NCBI GenBank assembly: GCA_949500635.1
Contig: CATAWQ010000036.1
Location: 1-6,050, forward strand
Length of the DNA stretch: 6,050 nucleotides
DNA from: an uncultured Mycoplasmatota bacterium
GTDB taxonomy: Bacteria > Bacillota_I > Bacilli_A > Mycoplasmatales > Mycoplasmoidaceae
Direction of reading: 5' to 3'
The notes under the pieces are model-generated. The model worked only from the letters and a program-made list of their open reading frames with translations, had not been told where the DNA came from and did not search any database. Shown here piece by piece: positions 1-6,050 of the stretch (its first letter is position 1; every line of letters begins with the position of its first letter). The position numbers were made by a program, and so were the translations under genes.

Positions 1-1028
1 CATCTGAATTAATGTCTATTTTTTGTCTATCAAAAAATATTGATGAATTAACAAATAAAATTAACAATATTGTTGTAGCTTATACTAGAAACGGTAAACC
101 AATATATGTAAAACAATTAAATATTACTAATGCAATTTTAAAAATTTTATATACTGCATTCCATCCTAACGCTGTTCAGTCATTAGAAGGTAATCTAGCT
201 TTAATACATGGTGGACCGTTTGCAAACATTGCTCATGGATGCAACACAATTGTTGCAACAAATACAGCATTGAATATTTCTGATTACACAGTAACTGAAG
301 CCGGGTTTGCAAGTGAGTTAGGTGCTGAAAAATTTATTGACATAGTTACAAACGAATTAGATAAATTTCCTAATGTTATAGTTTTAGTAACATCACTAAG
401 ATCATTAAAACTTCACGGTGGTCAAACAGGTGATTTATCTATTGAAAACATTAAAACTCTTAAAAATGGTTTTGATAACTTACAAAGACACATTAATAAC
501 ATCAAGAATTTTAACATTCCATTTATTGTTGCTATTAATCAGTTTCACACTGATACAAGGAATGAAATTGAAACTATTCAAAAATTTTTAACTGAACAAG
601 AAATTCCATTTTCATTATGTAATAACTTTTCCAAAGGTTCTAAAGGAACAACTGATTTAGCTAAAAAAGTTGTTACATTATGTAAAAAACATTCAAGTCC
701 TAAAAGAATATATGAATTAACTGATTCTTTAAAAATAAAAGTTGAAAAAATTTGCAAAAAATGTTATGGCGCTAACAATGTTATTTACTCTGAATTAGCA
801 AAAACAAAACTTAAACAATTCTCCAAACTAAAGGATTACTATGTATGTATGGCTAAAGTTCCTGGGAGTTTAACTGATGATCCTACAATTTCTGTTATTG
901 ATAAACCATTTAACATTCACATCAAAGACATAGTTTTAGCAAATGGTGCTAAATTCATTATTATATTAACTGGAAGTATTTTTAGAATGCCAGGTTTACC
1001 AAGAGAACCACAAGCTAAAAAAATGTAA
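1..1028 (+). CDS. fhs: Formate--tetrahydrofolate ligase, C-terminal part (5' end outside window)
   Basis: This enzyme joins formate to tetrahydrofolate using ATP, giving 10-formyl-THF for purine synthesis and for formylation of initiator Met-tRNA in the cytoplasm. The frame is already open at the left edge: codons before the first ATG (position 12) read Ser-Glu-Leu, matching the family's conserved ASEIMAILCLA region, so that ATG is internal and the gene starts upstream. About 340 residues are visible, roughly the last 60% of a usual 550-560-residue enzyme; the ATP-binding loop is not in view. Family landmarks are IVVAYT, HGGPFANIAHGCN, TEAGFASELGAEKF, a divergent second signature (LRSLKLHGG, bases 396-422), FIVAINQFHTDT, YGANNVIYS, VCMAK, SLTDDP and LTGSIFRMPGLP. 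The protein stops soon after MPGLPREP, lacking the dozen or so residues (usually ending in GLF) that close most homologues. No Trp codons occur. tilS follows 2 bases after the stop. The family call is firm; activity cannot be judged from this part. Confidence 0.95.
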   Translation, partial: SELMSIFCLSKNIDELTNKINNIVVAYTRNGKPIYVKQLNITNAILKILYTAFHPNAVQSLEGNLALIHGGPFANIAHGCNTIVATNTALNISDYTVTEAGFASELGAEKFIDIVTNELDKFPNVIVLVTSLRSLKLHGGQTGDLSIENIKTLKNGFDNLQRHINNIKNFNIPFIVAINQFHTDTRNEIETIQKFLTEQEIPFSLCNNFSKGSKGTTDLAKKVVTLCKKHSSPKRIYELTDSLKIKVEKICKKCYGANNVIYSELAKTKLKQFSKLKDYYVCMAKVPGSLTDDPTISVIDKPFNIHIKDIVLANGAKFIIILTGSIFRMPGLPREPQAKKM

Positions 1029-1030
1029 TT

Positions 1031-1912
1031 ATGAAAGAATATTTAGCAGCAGTTTCAGGTGGACCAGACTCAATGGCTCTACTTGATATCTATAAAAATA
1101 AAATTTATGCTGTTTGTCATGTTAATTACAACAAAAGAGAAACTGCTACTCGTGATAAAAATATTACAAAACAATATTGTAATAAACACAATATCAAATT
1201 TTATTGTTTAAATGTTAAAAAAGAAACATATGATTTCTATAAAGAACATAACTTTCAAACTGTTGCTAGAATTATTCGTTATGATTTTTTTTTAAATGTT
1301 GCTCATAAAACTAGTAAAAAGAAAATTTTAGTTGCCCACAACCTAGATGATTTTGCAGAAACAGCATATATGCAACAGATTCGTTCATCTAATGCATTAT
1401 TTTACGGAATTGCTAAAAAAAATTATTACAAAGATTTATTAGTAGAAAGACCGTTGATTAATAAAAGAAAACAAGAATTAGAATCTTATTGTATTAATCA
1501 TAAAATTTCTTATGGTGTTGATGAAACAAATTTAATGGATATTTATGAAAGAAACAAAATTAGGAAATTAATTTCATCATGATCTTCTTCTATGTTTGAA
1601 AATTTTATCAAAGAAATTAATAACTTTAACAAAAAAAACACTCTCAAACTTAAAAATACAAATAAATGATTTGATAAATGATCATCAACAAAATATGACA
1701 ATAAAATTTTTAATAAAATTCCCAATAATATAAAAGCACATGTTATTTACATTTTTTTGTCTAAAAATGAGATTCACGGGTGTTCATCTAATAAATTAGA
1801 AGCGATTGCAAAATTTATTTGTTCAAATAGTTTAAATGTAGATTATAGACTGGCTGAAAAAACACTTTTGCATAAAAATAAAAACAACATATCAATTATT
1901 AAATTAAAATAA
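1031..1912 (+). CDS. tilS: tRNA(Ile)-lysidine synthetase
   Basis: TilS attaches lysine to C34 of the CAU-anticodon tRNA-Ile, using ATP, so that this tRNA reads AUA and not AUG; AUA codons are frequent in this window. The protein is 293 residues with three in-frame TGA codons read as Trp (1580, 1667, 1679); under the standard code it would falsely stop at 1582. The PP-loop SGGPDS is at residues 9-14. The family motif AHxxDDxAET appears as AHNLDDFAET from residue 102, followed by ERPL and YERNKIR (172-178), equivalent to the usual RNxxR element. The segment after residue 185 is Lys/Asn-rich and weakly conserved, but the length is typical of short mycoplasma TilS proteins, so it is probably complete. 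The ATG sits 2 bases after the fhs stop with no clear Shine-Dalgarno sequence, so coupling to fhs translation is likely. A run of nine T lies at 1285-1293. Confidence 0.95.
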
Positions 1913-1916
1913 TAGT

Positions 1917-2852
1917 ATGAAGAGCAATAAAAAAAGTATTACAGTTCAAAGTTTAATTGATCAATTTGATTTTGAAGTTTTATATAAGGGTAATGTTAGG
2001 AACAAAATTTCTATTCCAAGTTTAAATAGAACTGGTATCGAATTAGCTTCACAACTTATTTTTAATAAGTTATTAACAACAGTACTATGAAGTACTAATG
2101 AAAGTAAATTTTTAGATTCATTGGATATTTCTGAAGTAAAAAAAAGATTTAAATTTGTTTTATCATTAAATCCTCCTGTAATTATTGTTACAAAACACTT
2201 TTCTTATACTCAAGAATTATTATCAATTGCTAAGGATTTCTCTACAGTAATAATTAGAAGTACAATGAGTTCATCTGAGTTGTATCTAACTGTTGCTTCA
2301 TGAATTAATGAAAAATTAGCAAAATATACAATGGTTCATGGAACATTAATTAGTGTCTTTGGACTAGGTGTACTAATCCAAGGAGAATCAGGGGTTGGTA
2401 AATCTGAAGTTGCTATGGAATTAATTAAGAAAGGTCACTTATTTGTAGCAGATGATGCTGTTGACATTGCAAACATTGGTGGTAAATTACACGGTAAAAC
2501 AAATGCTGTAAGTAGTTCATTTATTGAAGTACGTGGTATTGGTATTCTTAATGTTGCTAAAATGTTTGGCGTAGAAAAAGTAGAAAAATCAGCAAGCATT
2601 GATTTAGTTGTTGAAATGAAAAAAGTGGATAGTAATATAACACTTCAAAGACAAGATTTTGAAAGAGTTGGCAAACAAACTAAATACAAAACTATTAATG
2701 GTGTTAAAGTTCCTTTATATGTATTACCAATTACACCAGGTCGTAAAATGTCTGACCTAGTTGAAACTGCTGTTACAGACTATAAACTAAGGCAAGAAGG
2801 TTATAGTTCAGCAAGTGAATATATTCAAAATTATAGAAAGGTAATGAAATAA
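1917..2852 (+). CDS. hprK: HPr kinase/phosphorylase
   Basis: HprK phosphorylates and dephosphorylates HPr, the phosphocarrier of the sugar phosphotransferase system, on its regulatory serine, linking sugar uptake to energy state in the cytoplasm. The 311-residue length matches the family (about 310). The start ATG lies 4 bases after tilS; the reading frame contains two TGA (Trp) codons at 2088 and 2301, so the ATGs at 2121 and 2331 are internal. Residues 1 to about 130 form the variable N-terminal domain. The catalytic domain shows VHG (140-142), Walker A GESGVGKS (156-163), FVADD (176-180), the HprK signature EVRGIGILNV (204-213) and the C-terminal loop PITPGRKMSDLVE (271-283), so all expected catalytic elements are present. 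Its stop overlaps the lgt start by one base. The gene order hprK-lgt is shared with many Firmicutes and mollicutes. No Shine-Dalgarno sequence is evident. Confidence 0.97.
2834..2841 (+). promoter_or_regulatory. Probable Shine-Dalgarno site for lgt
   Basis: TAGAAAGG inside the last codons of hprK matches the complement of the conserved 16S rRNA 3' tail (known consensus TAGAAAGGAGG) over eight bases. It ends 10 bases before the lgt ATG at 2852, somewhat long but plausible. It is the only recognisable ribosome-binding site I see at any junction in the window; the other starts appear to rely on coupling or on weak signals, as is common in mycoplasmas. Confidence 0.4.
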
Positions 2853-3955
2853 TGTTATTTGATGTACCTATACCTGAATTTAATCCGACCGACATTAAAG
2901 TAGCATTTAAAATTGGATCTATAGAAATTCAATGATATGGTATTTTTGTTTTCTTAGGATTTTGTACAGCTATTTTGTTGGCATGTTTAAAACTTTGAAA
3001 ACAATATAAAATTTCTGTTGAACCATTCTATTGATTTTGTTTAATAGGTATTCCAACTGCTATATTTGGAGCAAGATTTTGATCGTGTTGTTTAGGGGAT
3101 GCTAAATGACCGAATTTTTGAAATTTTTCTAGTGGTGGTTTAGCAATAGAGGGTGGAGTCGTTTTAACTGTCATTGCTGCATGCATATGGTTTCCATATA
3201 TTTTAAGAAAACCTAAATACCAAATTAGAGATTTACAAGTGAAACCAGAAACAGTAAGGCAAGTCTCAATGTGATGCTATGTTGATGCTATTATTCCATG
3301 TATTTTAGTTGGACAATTTTTAGGAAGATGAGGAAACTATTTTAATCAAGAATTATATGGACCAGTTACTACAAATCAATCATTCCAATGATTTTTATAT
3401 TATTGCTTACCTTATATGTACATAAGCGGTAAATGATACACTCCACTTTTTCTATATGAAGGACTATGTAATTTGTTTTTTTTCTTTATACTATATTTTT
3501 GAATAGAAAGAATTTCTAGAAGAAAATGTGGAGATTTAGGTTTAATTTATTTCTTATGATATGGAATTCTTAGAACTATTATGGAACCATTTAGATATCA
3601 TGAATTTACATTTCAAGCAACATATATAATGTCAGCTATTTGAATTGCTGTTGCCATTTTTTTATTATTATTAAATTGATTTTTATTACCTAAATTAAGA
3701 AAATATAAATGTTGATATATTTTTTATGAAACTATAAGACACTTTTATGTTAGTACATATTTTAAAAGTAATCTATTATTTAAAAAATTTTGATTTTCTT
3801 ATTTTCACTCAAAAAAACTAGAAGTTGATACCGAGAAAAACGCAAAAATTAATTACTTGGAAGATAAAATTAATTTTGAAGAAAAAAAACATGATTTTAA
3901 TATTAAAAATTTTGTAAGAAAATCTGAAGAAATGCTTTATTATTTAAATAAATAG
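2852..3955 (+). CDS. lgt: Prolipoprotein diacylglyceryl transferase with C-terminal extension
   Basis: Lgt is a membrane enzyme that moves diacylglycerol from phosphatidylglycerol to the lipobox cysteine of prelipoproteins. The 367-residue protein contains 16 TGA-encoded Trp and one TGG-encoded Trp, so it is invisible under the standard code. The core has about seven hydrophobic segments. The signature GRxGNFxNxExxG appears as GRWGNYFNQELYG (158-170), giving Arg159, Asn162, Glu167 and Gly170 at the spacing of E. coli R143, N146, E151 and G154. IQWYG (26-30) carries the conserved Tyr (E. coli Y26), and LRTIMEPFR gives Arg241 and Glu245 (E. coli R239, E243). The HGG motif reads EGG, with Glu100 in place of His. 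Residues 287 to 367 form a charged Lys/Glu-rich tail beyond the usual 260-290 residues; long tails are also found in mycoplasma Lgt proteins. The start overlaps the hprK stop (TAATG), and trxB begins 8 bases after the stop. Confidence 0.95.
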
Positions 3956-3963
3956 TTAAATTT

Positions 3964-4914
3964 ATGCCAGTTTACAAAGATACTTCTAATGATTCTAATA
4001 CCTATGATGCTCTAATAATTGGAGCGGGACCTGCAGGTCTAACAGCTGCTATTTATTTATGCCGTGCTCAATATAAAGTTGGTTTTATTGAAAAAGATGT
4101 ACCAGGTGGAAAGATAGTAAATACTCCTCGTGTTGAAAATTATCCTGGTGCTGGTAAAACAGACGGTGCTGATTTAGCACTAAAAATGTACCAACAAGCT
4201 GTTGATTTTGGAGCACAATATATCTATGGTAATGTTTCTAGTTTTGATTCTAATGGTCGCTATTTTAAAGTCTACACAGAAGATGGTGTTACAAGATATT
4301 GTAAAACATTGTTGATTGCTTCTGGTACGACCGAAAACAAATTAGATTTGCCTAATGAAAAAAAATTAGAAGGTAAAGGTATTTCCCATTGCGCAATTTG
4401 TGATGGATCCTTCACCAAAGATAAAAATGTTGCAATTGTAGGCAGTGGAGCCGGTGCATTAGGCAATGCTTTATATTTATCTTCTATTGCAAAACACATA
4501 TACATGCTTAATAGATCAGAACAATATAAAGATAAACAAGATTTTTTAAAGCAAATTGATACGAAAGAAAATATTTCAATTTCTTACAATACTAAAGTAA
4601 CTAAACTAATTGGTCAAGAAAAACTTGAAGCAATTGAAGTTAGTGATTCTAAAACCAATCAAACTAAAAAAATAGATGTTTCTCATTTGTTTATTTATGT
4701 TGGAAGCAATGCGTCAACGGATTTTATAACCGATAAATCAATTATTAGAGAAAATGGAACAATCGCAGTAAATGAAAATATGCAAACATCAATTCCTGGT
4801 TTATATGCAATAGGTGATGTTAACAAAATTAAAGTAAGACAAATTACTGTTGCATGCGCTGATGGAACAATAGCTGCATTAAATGCTGTTAACTATCTTG
4901 AAAAGTGGAAATAA
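3964..4914 (+). CDS. trxB: Thioredoxin-disulfide-reductase-like flavoprotein with atypical pyridine-nucleotide site
   Basis: By family this is the FAD enzyme that reduces thioredoxin, the main thiol defence in mycoplasmas, acting in the cytoplasm. The 316-residue length is normal (about 310-320). An in-frame stop at 3949 makes the ATG at 3964 the first usable start. The FAD site is clear: GAGPAG (20-25), PGGKI (47-51), VENYPG (57-62) and the C-terminal GLYAIGDV (279-286). The redox centre is CAIC (143-146), followed by Asp147. The second nucleotide-binding domain is unusual. Where typical enzymes have GGG(D/N)SAxEEA, this one has GSGAGALGNA (160-169), and where they have HRRxxFR, which binds the NADPH 2'-phosphate, this one has NRSEQYK (183-189). 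Orthology to TrxB is firm; NADPH as the electron donor is doubtful. Its single Trp is TGG. whiA starts inside its last codons. Confidence 0.92.
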   Translation: MPVYKDTSNDSNTYDALIIGAGPAGLTAAIYLCRAQYKVGFIEKDVPGGKIVNTPRVENYPGAGKTDGADLALKMYQQAVDFGAQYIYGNVSSFDSNGRYFKVYTEDGVTRYCKTLLIASGTTENKLDLPNEKKLEGKGISHCAICDGSFTKDKNVAIVGSGAGALGNALYLSSIAKHIYMLNRSEQYKDKQDFLKQIDTKENISISYNTKVTKLIGQEKLEAIEVSDSKTNQTKKIDVSHLFIYVGSNASTDFITDKSIIRENGTIAVNENMQTSIPGLYAIGDVNKIKVRQITVACADGTIAALNAVNYLEKWK

Positions 4915-5813
4915 AACAAACTTTCAGTGAAAAGCTGAAAAATGAATTATGTAGTAACCTTTATAGCAACCAAGCACAAAAAGCTATTCTTTATTCATTT
5001 TTAAGCAATTCACTATCAATCAGTCTAACAAGTAAGGGAGAAATTTGAGAACTTAGATCTCAATTTTTCTTTATCATCAAGTTCATGTCAGATTTGTTTA
5101 TAGAATTATATGATGTTAAAAAATCTGTGATGTTTACTGGTATCAATAAGATTAATAATCATCGGATTTATATGTTAAGAGTTACAGGAAACTTCCAGCA
5201 AATAATAACTGACTTAGGCTTATCGAAAAAACCAATTGATCTGATTAAAAAACCTGTACAAATGAAAGGATTTTTAGTGGGCGCATTTTTATCTGGTGGA
5301 AGTATTAGTTCATCAACCGATCGTAGATATCATTTAGAAATTCGTTCAAATAATGTAGCTTATTTGTTATTTGTTCAAACAATATTGAACAAATTTAATA
5401 TTTCAATTACATTAAGTCAAAGAAGAAATCATTATTTTTTATATATTAAAAAAAGTTATGATATTTCTGATTTTTTAAAACTTATAGGAGCTAACAACTC
5501 TATGTTAGAGTTTGAAGATACAAAAATTTCAAGAGACCTTTTTACTCAAATGAATAGATTAAATAATCTTGATATTTCTAACATAAAAAAAACAACTTCT
5601 GCTGGTAATAAACAAATAGAAAAAATTAAACAAATTATGAATACAGAAGTTTACAAAAAACAAAATAAAAAATTTAAATTATTTTGTCAACTTAGATTAG
5701 AAAATCGAGACGCCTCATTAAGTGAGTTATCAAAATTGTTTTTAGAAAAATATAACATTAAAATTAATAGAACTTCCATTAATCATTATGTTATTAAATT
5801 AATGAATTTTTAA
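4905..5813 (+). CDS. whiA: WhiA-family DNA-binding regulator
   Basis: WhiA joins a degenerate LAGLIDADG homing-endonuclease-like domain to a C-terminal helix-turn-helix. It is known as a sporulation regulator in Streptomyces and a chromosome-associated protein in Bacillus; in mollicutes a role in gene regulation is likely. I start it at GTG 4905: the frame has a stop at 4890 and no ATG until 5085, and this start restores the conserved opening, seen here as TFSEKLKNEL (residues 6-15). An in-frame TGA at 5046 encodes Trp. The result is 302 residues, close to the usual 300-320. The core motif GAFLSGGS is at 126-133, with YHLEI shortly after; the conserved NRLxN segment is at 217-221 with ANI-like SNIKKT after it. 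The C-terminal HTH region, from about residue 258, contains LRLENRDASLSELS and ends with SINHYVIKL, as in the family. It overlaps trxB by 10 bases, implying coupled translation. Confidence 0.92.
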
Positions 5814-5901
5814 TTTCATAAATTAGTTAATATTAAACTTTTAAAATCTGTAATAGTTAAATTTATCTATAATATTTTTTTAAATATATTCAGAACAATA
5901 T

Positions 5902-5907
5902 TATAAT
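5902..5907 (+). promoter_or_regulatory. Probable -10 promoter element for secG
   Basis: A perfect TATAAT ends nine bases before the secG ATG, so transcription would begin only a few bases upstream of the start codon and give a nearly leaderless mRNA, a known habit in M. pneumoniae-type species. No good -35 box is visible, which is normal for mollicutes. A second TATAAT at 5868-5873 could give a leader of about 37 bases. In such AT-rich DNA the motif can arise by chance; its place in the only sizeable intergenic gap (5814-5916) supports it. I see no convincing hairpin terminator for whiA in that gap. Confidence 0.5.
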
Positions 5908-5916
5908 TTTGTTAAT

Positions 5917-6050
5917 ATGTCAGCATCATCAATTATCATATTAGTCATTTCTATTATTTGTTTAATCATTGGTTTACTATTATCAGGAAACGGATCAACA
6001 AATGGTTTAACTAATATTATTGGACAAGATCTAGAATTATTTAAGAAAAC
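5917..6050 (+). CDS. secG: SecG preprotein translocase subunit, N-terminal part (3' end outside window)
   Basis: SecG is the small two-helix membrane subunit of the SecYEG channel and assists SecA-driven export. Only 44 codons are visible; the frame is still open at the right edge. After a short start (MSAS), residues 5-22 form one hydrophobic helix rich in Ile and Leu. This is followed by SGNGSTNGL and a polar stretch, IIGQDLELFKK, which fits the Gly/Ser/Asn-rich loop that follows helix 1 in SecG; helix 2 would lie beyond the window. The position after whiA agrees with my recollection of M. pneumoniae, where secG lies between whiA and the RNase R gene, so an rnr gene may follow. The call rests on a short segment plus context. 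It is separated from whiA by 103 bases and probably has its own promoter. No Shine-Dalgarno sequence is seen. Confidence 0.75.
   Translation, partial: MSASSIIILVISIICLIIGLLLSGNGSTNGLTNIIGQDLELFKK

Noticed and set aside
1285..1293. Run of nine T in tilS as a possible slippage (phase-variation) site
   Set aside because: The frame is intact through the tract, TilS is generally essential, and such runs are expected in this base composition (another T8 run lies at 3476-3483 in lgt).
1543..1725. Minus-strand open frame of about 60 codons
   Set aside because: It lies antisense within tilS, which is recognisable through this region once TGA is read as Trp; the predicted peptide is low-complexity Leu/Phe/Ser, as expected from AT-rich antisense sequence.
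1580..2303. Apparent pseudogenes: tilS and hprK each seem to be cut by premature TGA stops
   Set aside because: All interruptions are TGA, never TAA or TAG, and reading them as Trp restores full-length proteins of normal size; this reflects the genetic code and not decay.
4272..4505. Minus-strand open frame of 77 codons
   Set aside because: It is antisense to the conserved core of trxB and resembles no family I recognise; it is a shadow of the real gene.
5032..5047. Purine-rich AAGGGAG followed by TTG, resembling a Shine-Dalgarno site and start
   Set aside because: The TTG frame meets TAG after two codons, and the site is too far from ATG 5085; it is coding sequence of whiA.
5814..5901. Possible terminator or repeat in the whiA-secG gap (imperfect inverted repeat near 5826-5839, two copies of TAGTTAA)
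   Set aside because: The arms are AT-only in effect and short, with no stable stem followed by a T-run that I would call; chance is a sufficient explanation.
1..6050. Mobile elements, CRISPR arrays, tRNA or rRNA genes, riboswitches
   Set aside because: None is visible; nearly all of the window is covered by recognisable housekeeping genes with no room for a hidden system.

Overview
The window looks like chromosomal DNA of a mollicute (Mycoplasma-type bacterium). It is strongly AT-rich. Seven genes lie on the + strand, almost without gaps, and UGA must be read as tryptophan. Four recognisable genes (tilS, hprK, lgt, whiA) are broken into pieces under the standard code and become full-length only when in-frame TGA is read as Trp. 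Across the complete and partial reading frames I count 22 in-frame TGA codons against 2 TGG. The order tilS-hprK-lgt and trxB-whiA-secG recalls the Mycoplasma pneumoniae/genitalium group. That assignment is inference; species cannot be fixed from this window.

Layout, left to right: the 3' part of fhs (formate-tetrahydrofolate ligase), which enters from the left edge; tilS (tRNA-Ile lysidine synthetase); hprK (HPr kinase/phosphorylase); lgt (prolipoprotein diacylglyceryl transferase); trxB (thioredoxin-disulfide-reductase-like flavoprotein); whiA (sporulation-regulator-type DNA-binding protein); a 103-base AT-rich spacer with promoter-like sequence; and the 5' part of secG (translocon subunit), which runs off the right edge. 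From fhs to whiA the junctions are +2, +4, -1, +8 and -10 bases, so these six genes are probably one transcription unit with translational coupling at hprK/lgt and trxB/whiA. secG appears to have its own promoter and a nearly leaderless transcript.

The genes serve different housekeeping tasks. fhs makes 10-formyl-THF for one-carbon metabolism. tilS allows AUA decoding. hprK controls sugar-uptake signalling through HPr. lgt anchors lipoproteins, the dominant surface proteins of a wall-less cell. trxB supports thiol redox balance. whiA is a regulator, and secG belongs to protein export. The hprK-lgt-trxB-whiA cluster resembles the order found in Firmicutes and is probably ancestral.

I found no mobile element, CRISPR array, RNA gene or clearly new system. 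The strongest oddity is trxB: it keeps the FAD site and the CxxC redox centre but lacks the usual NADPH-specificity motif. A second is the replacement of the His of the Lgt HGG motif by Glu.
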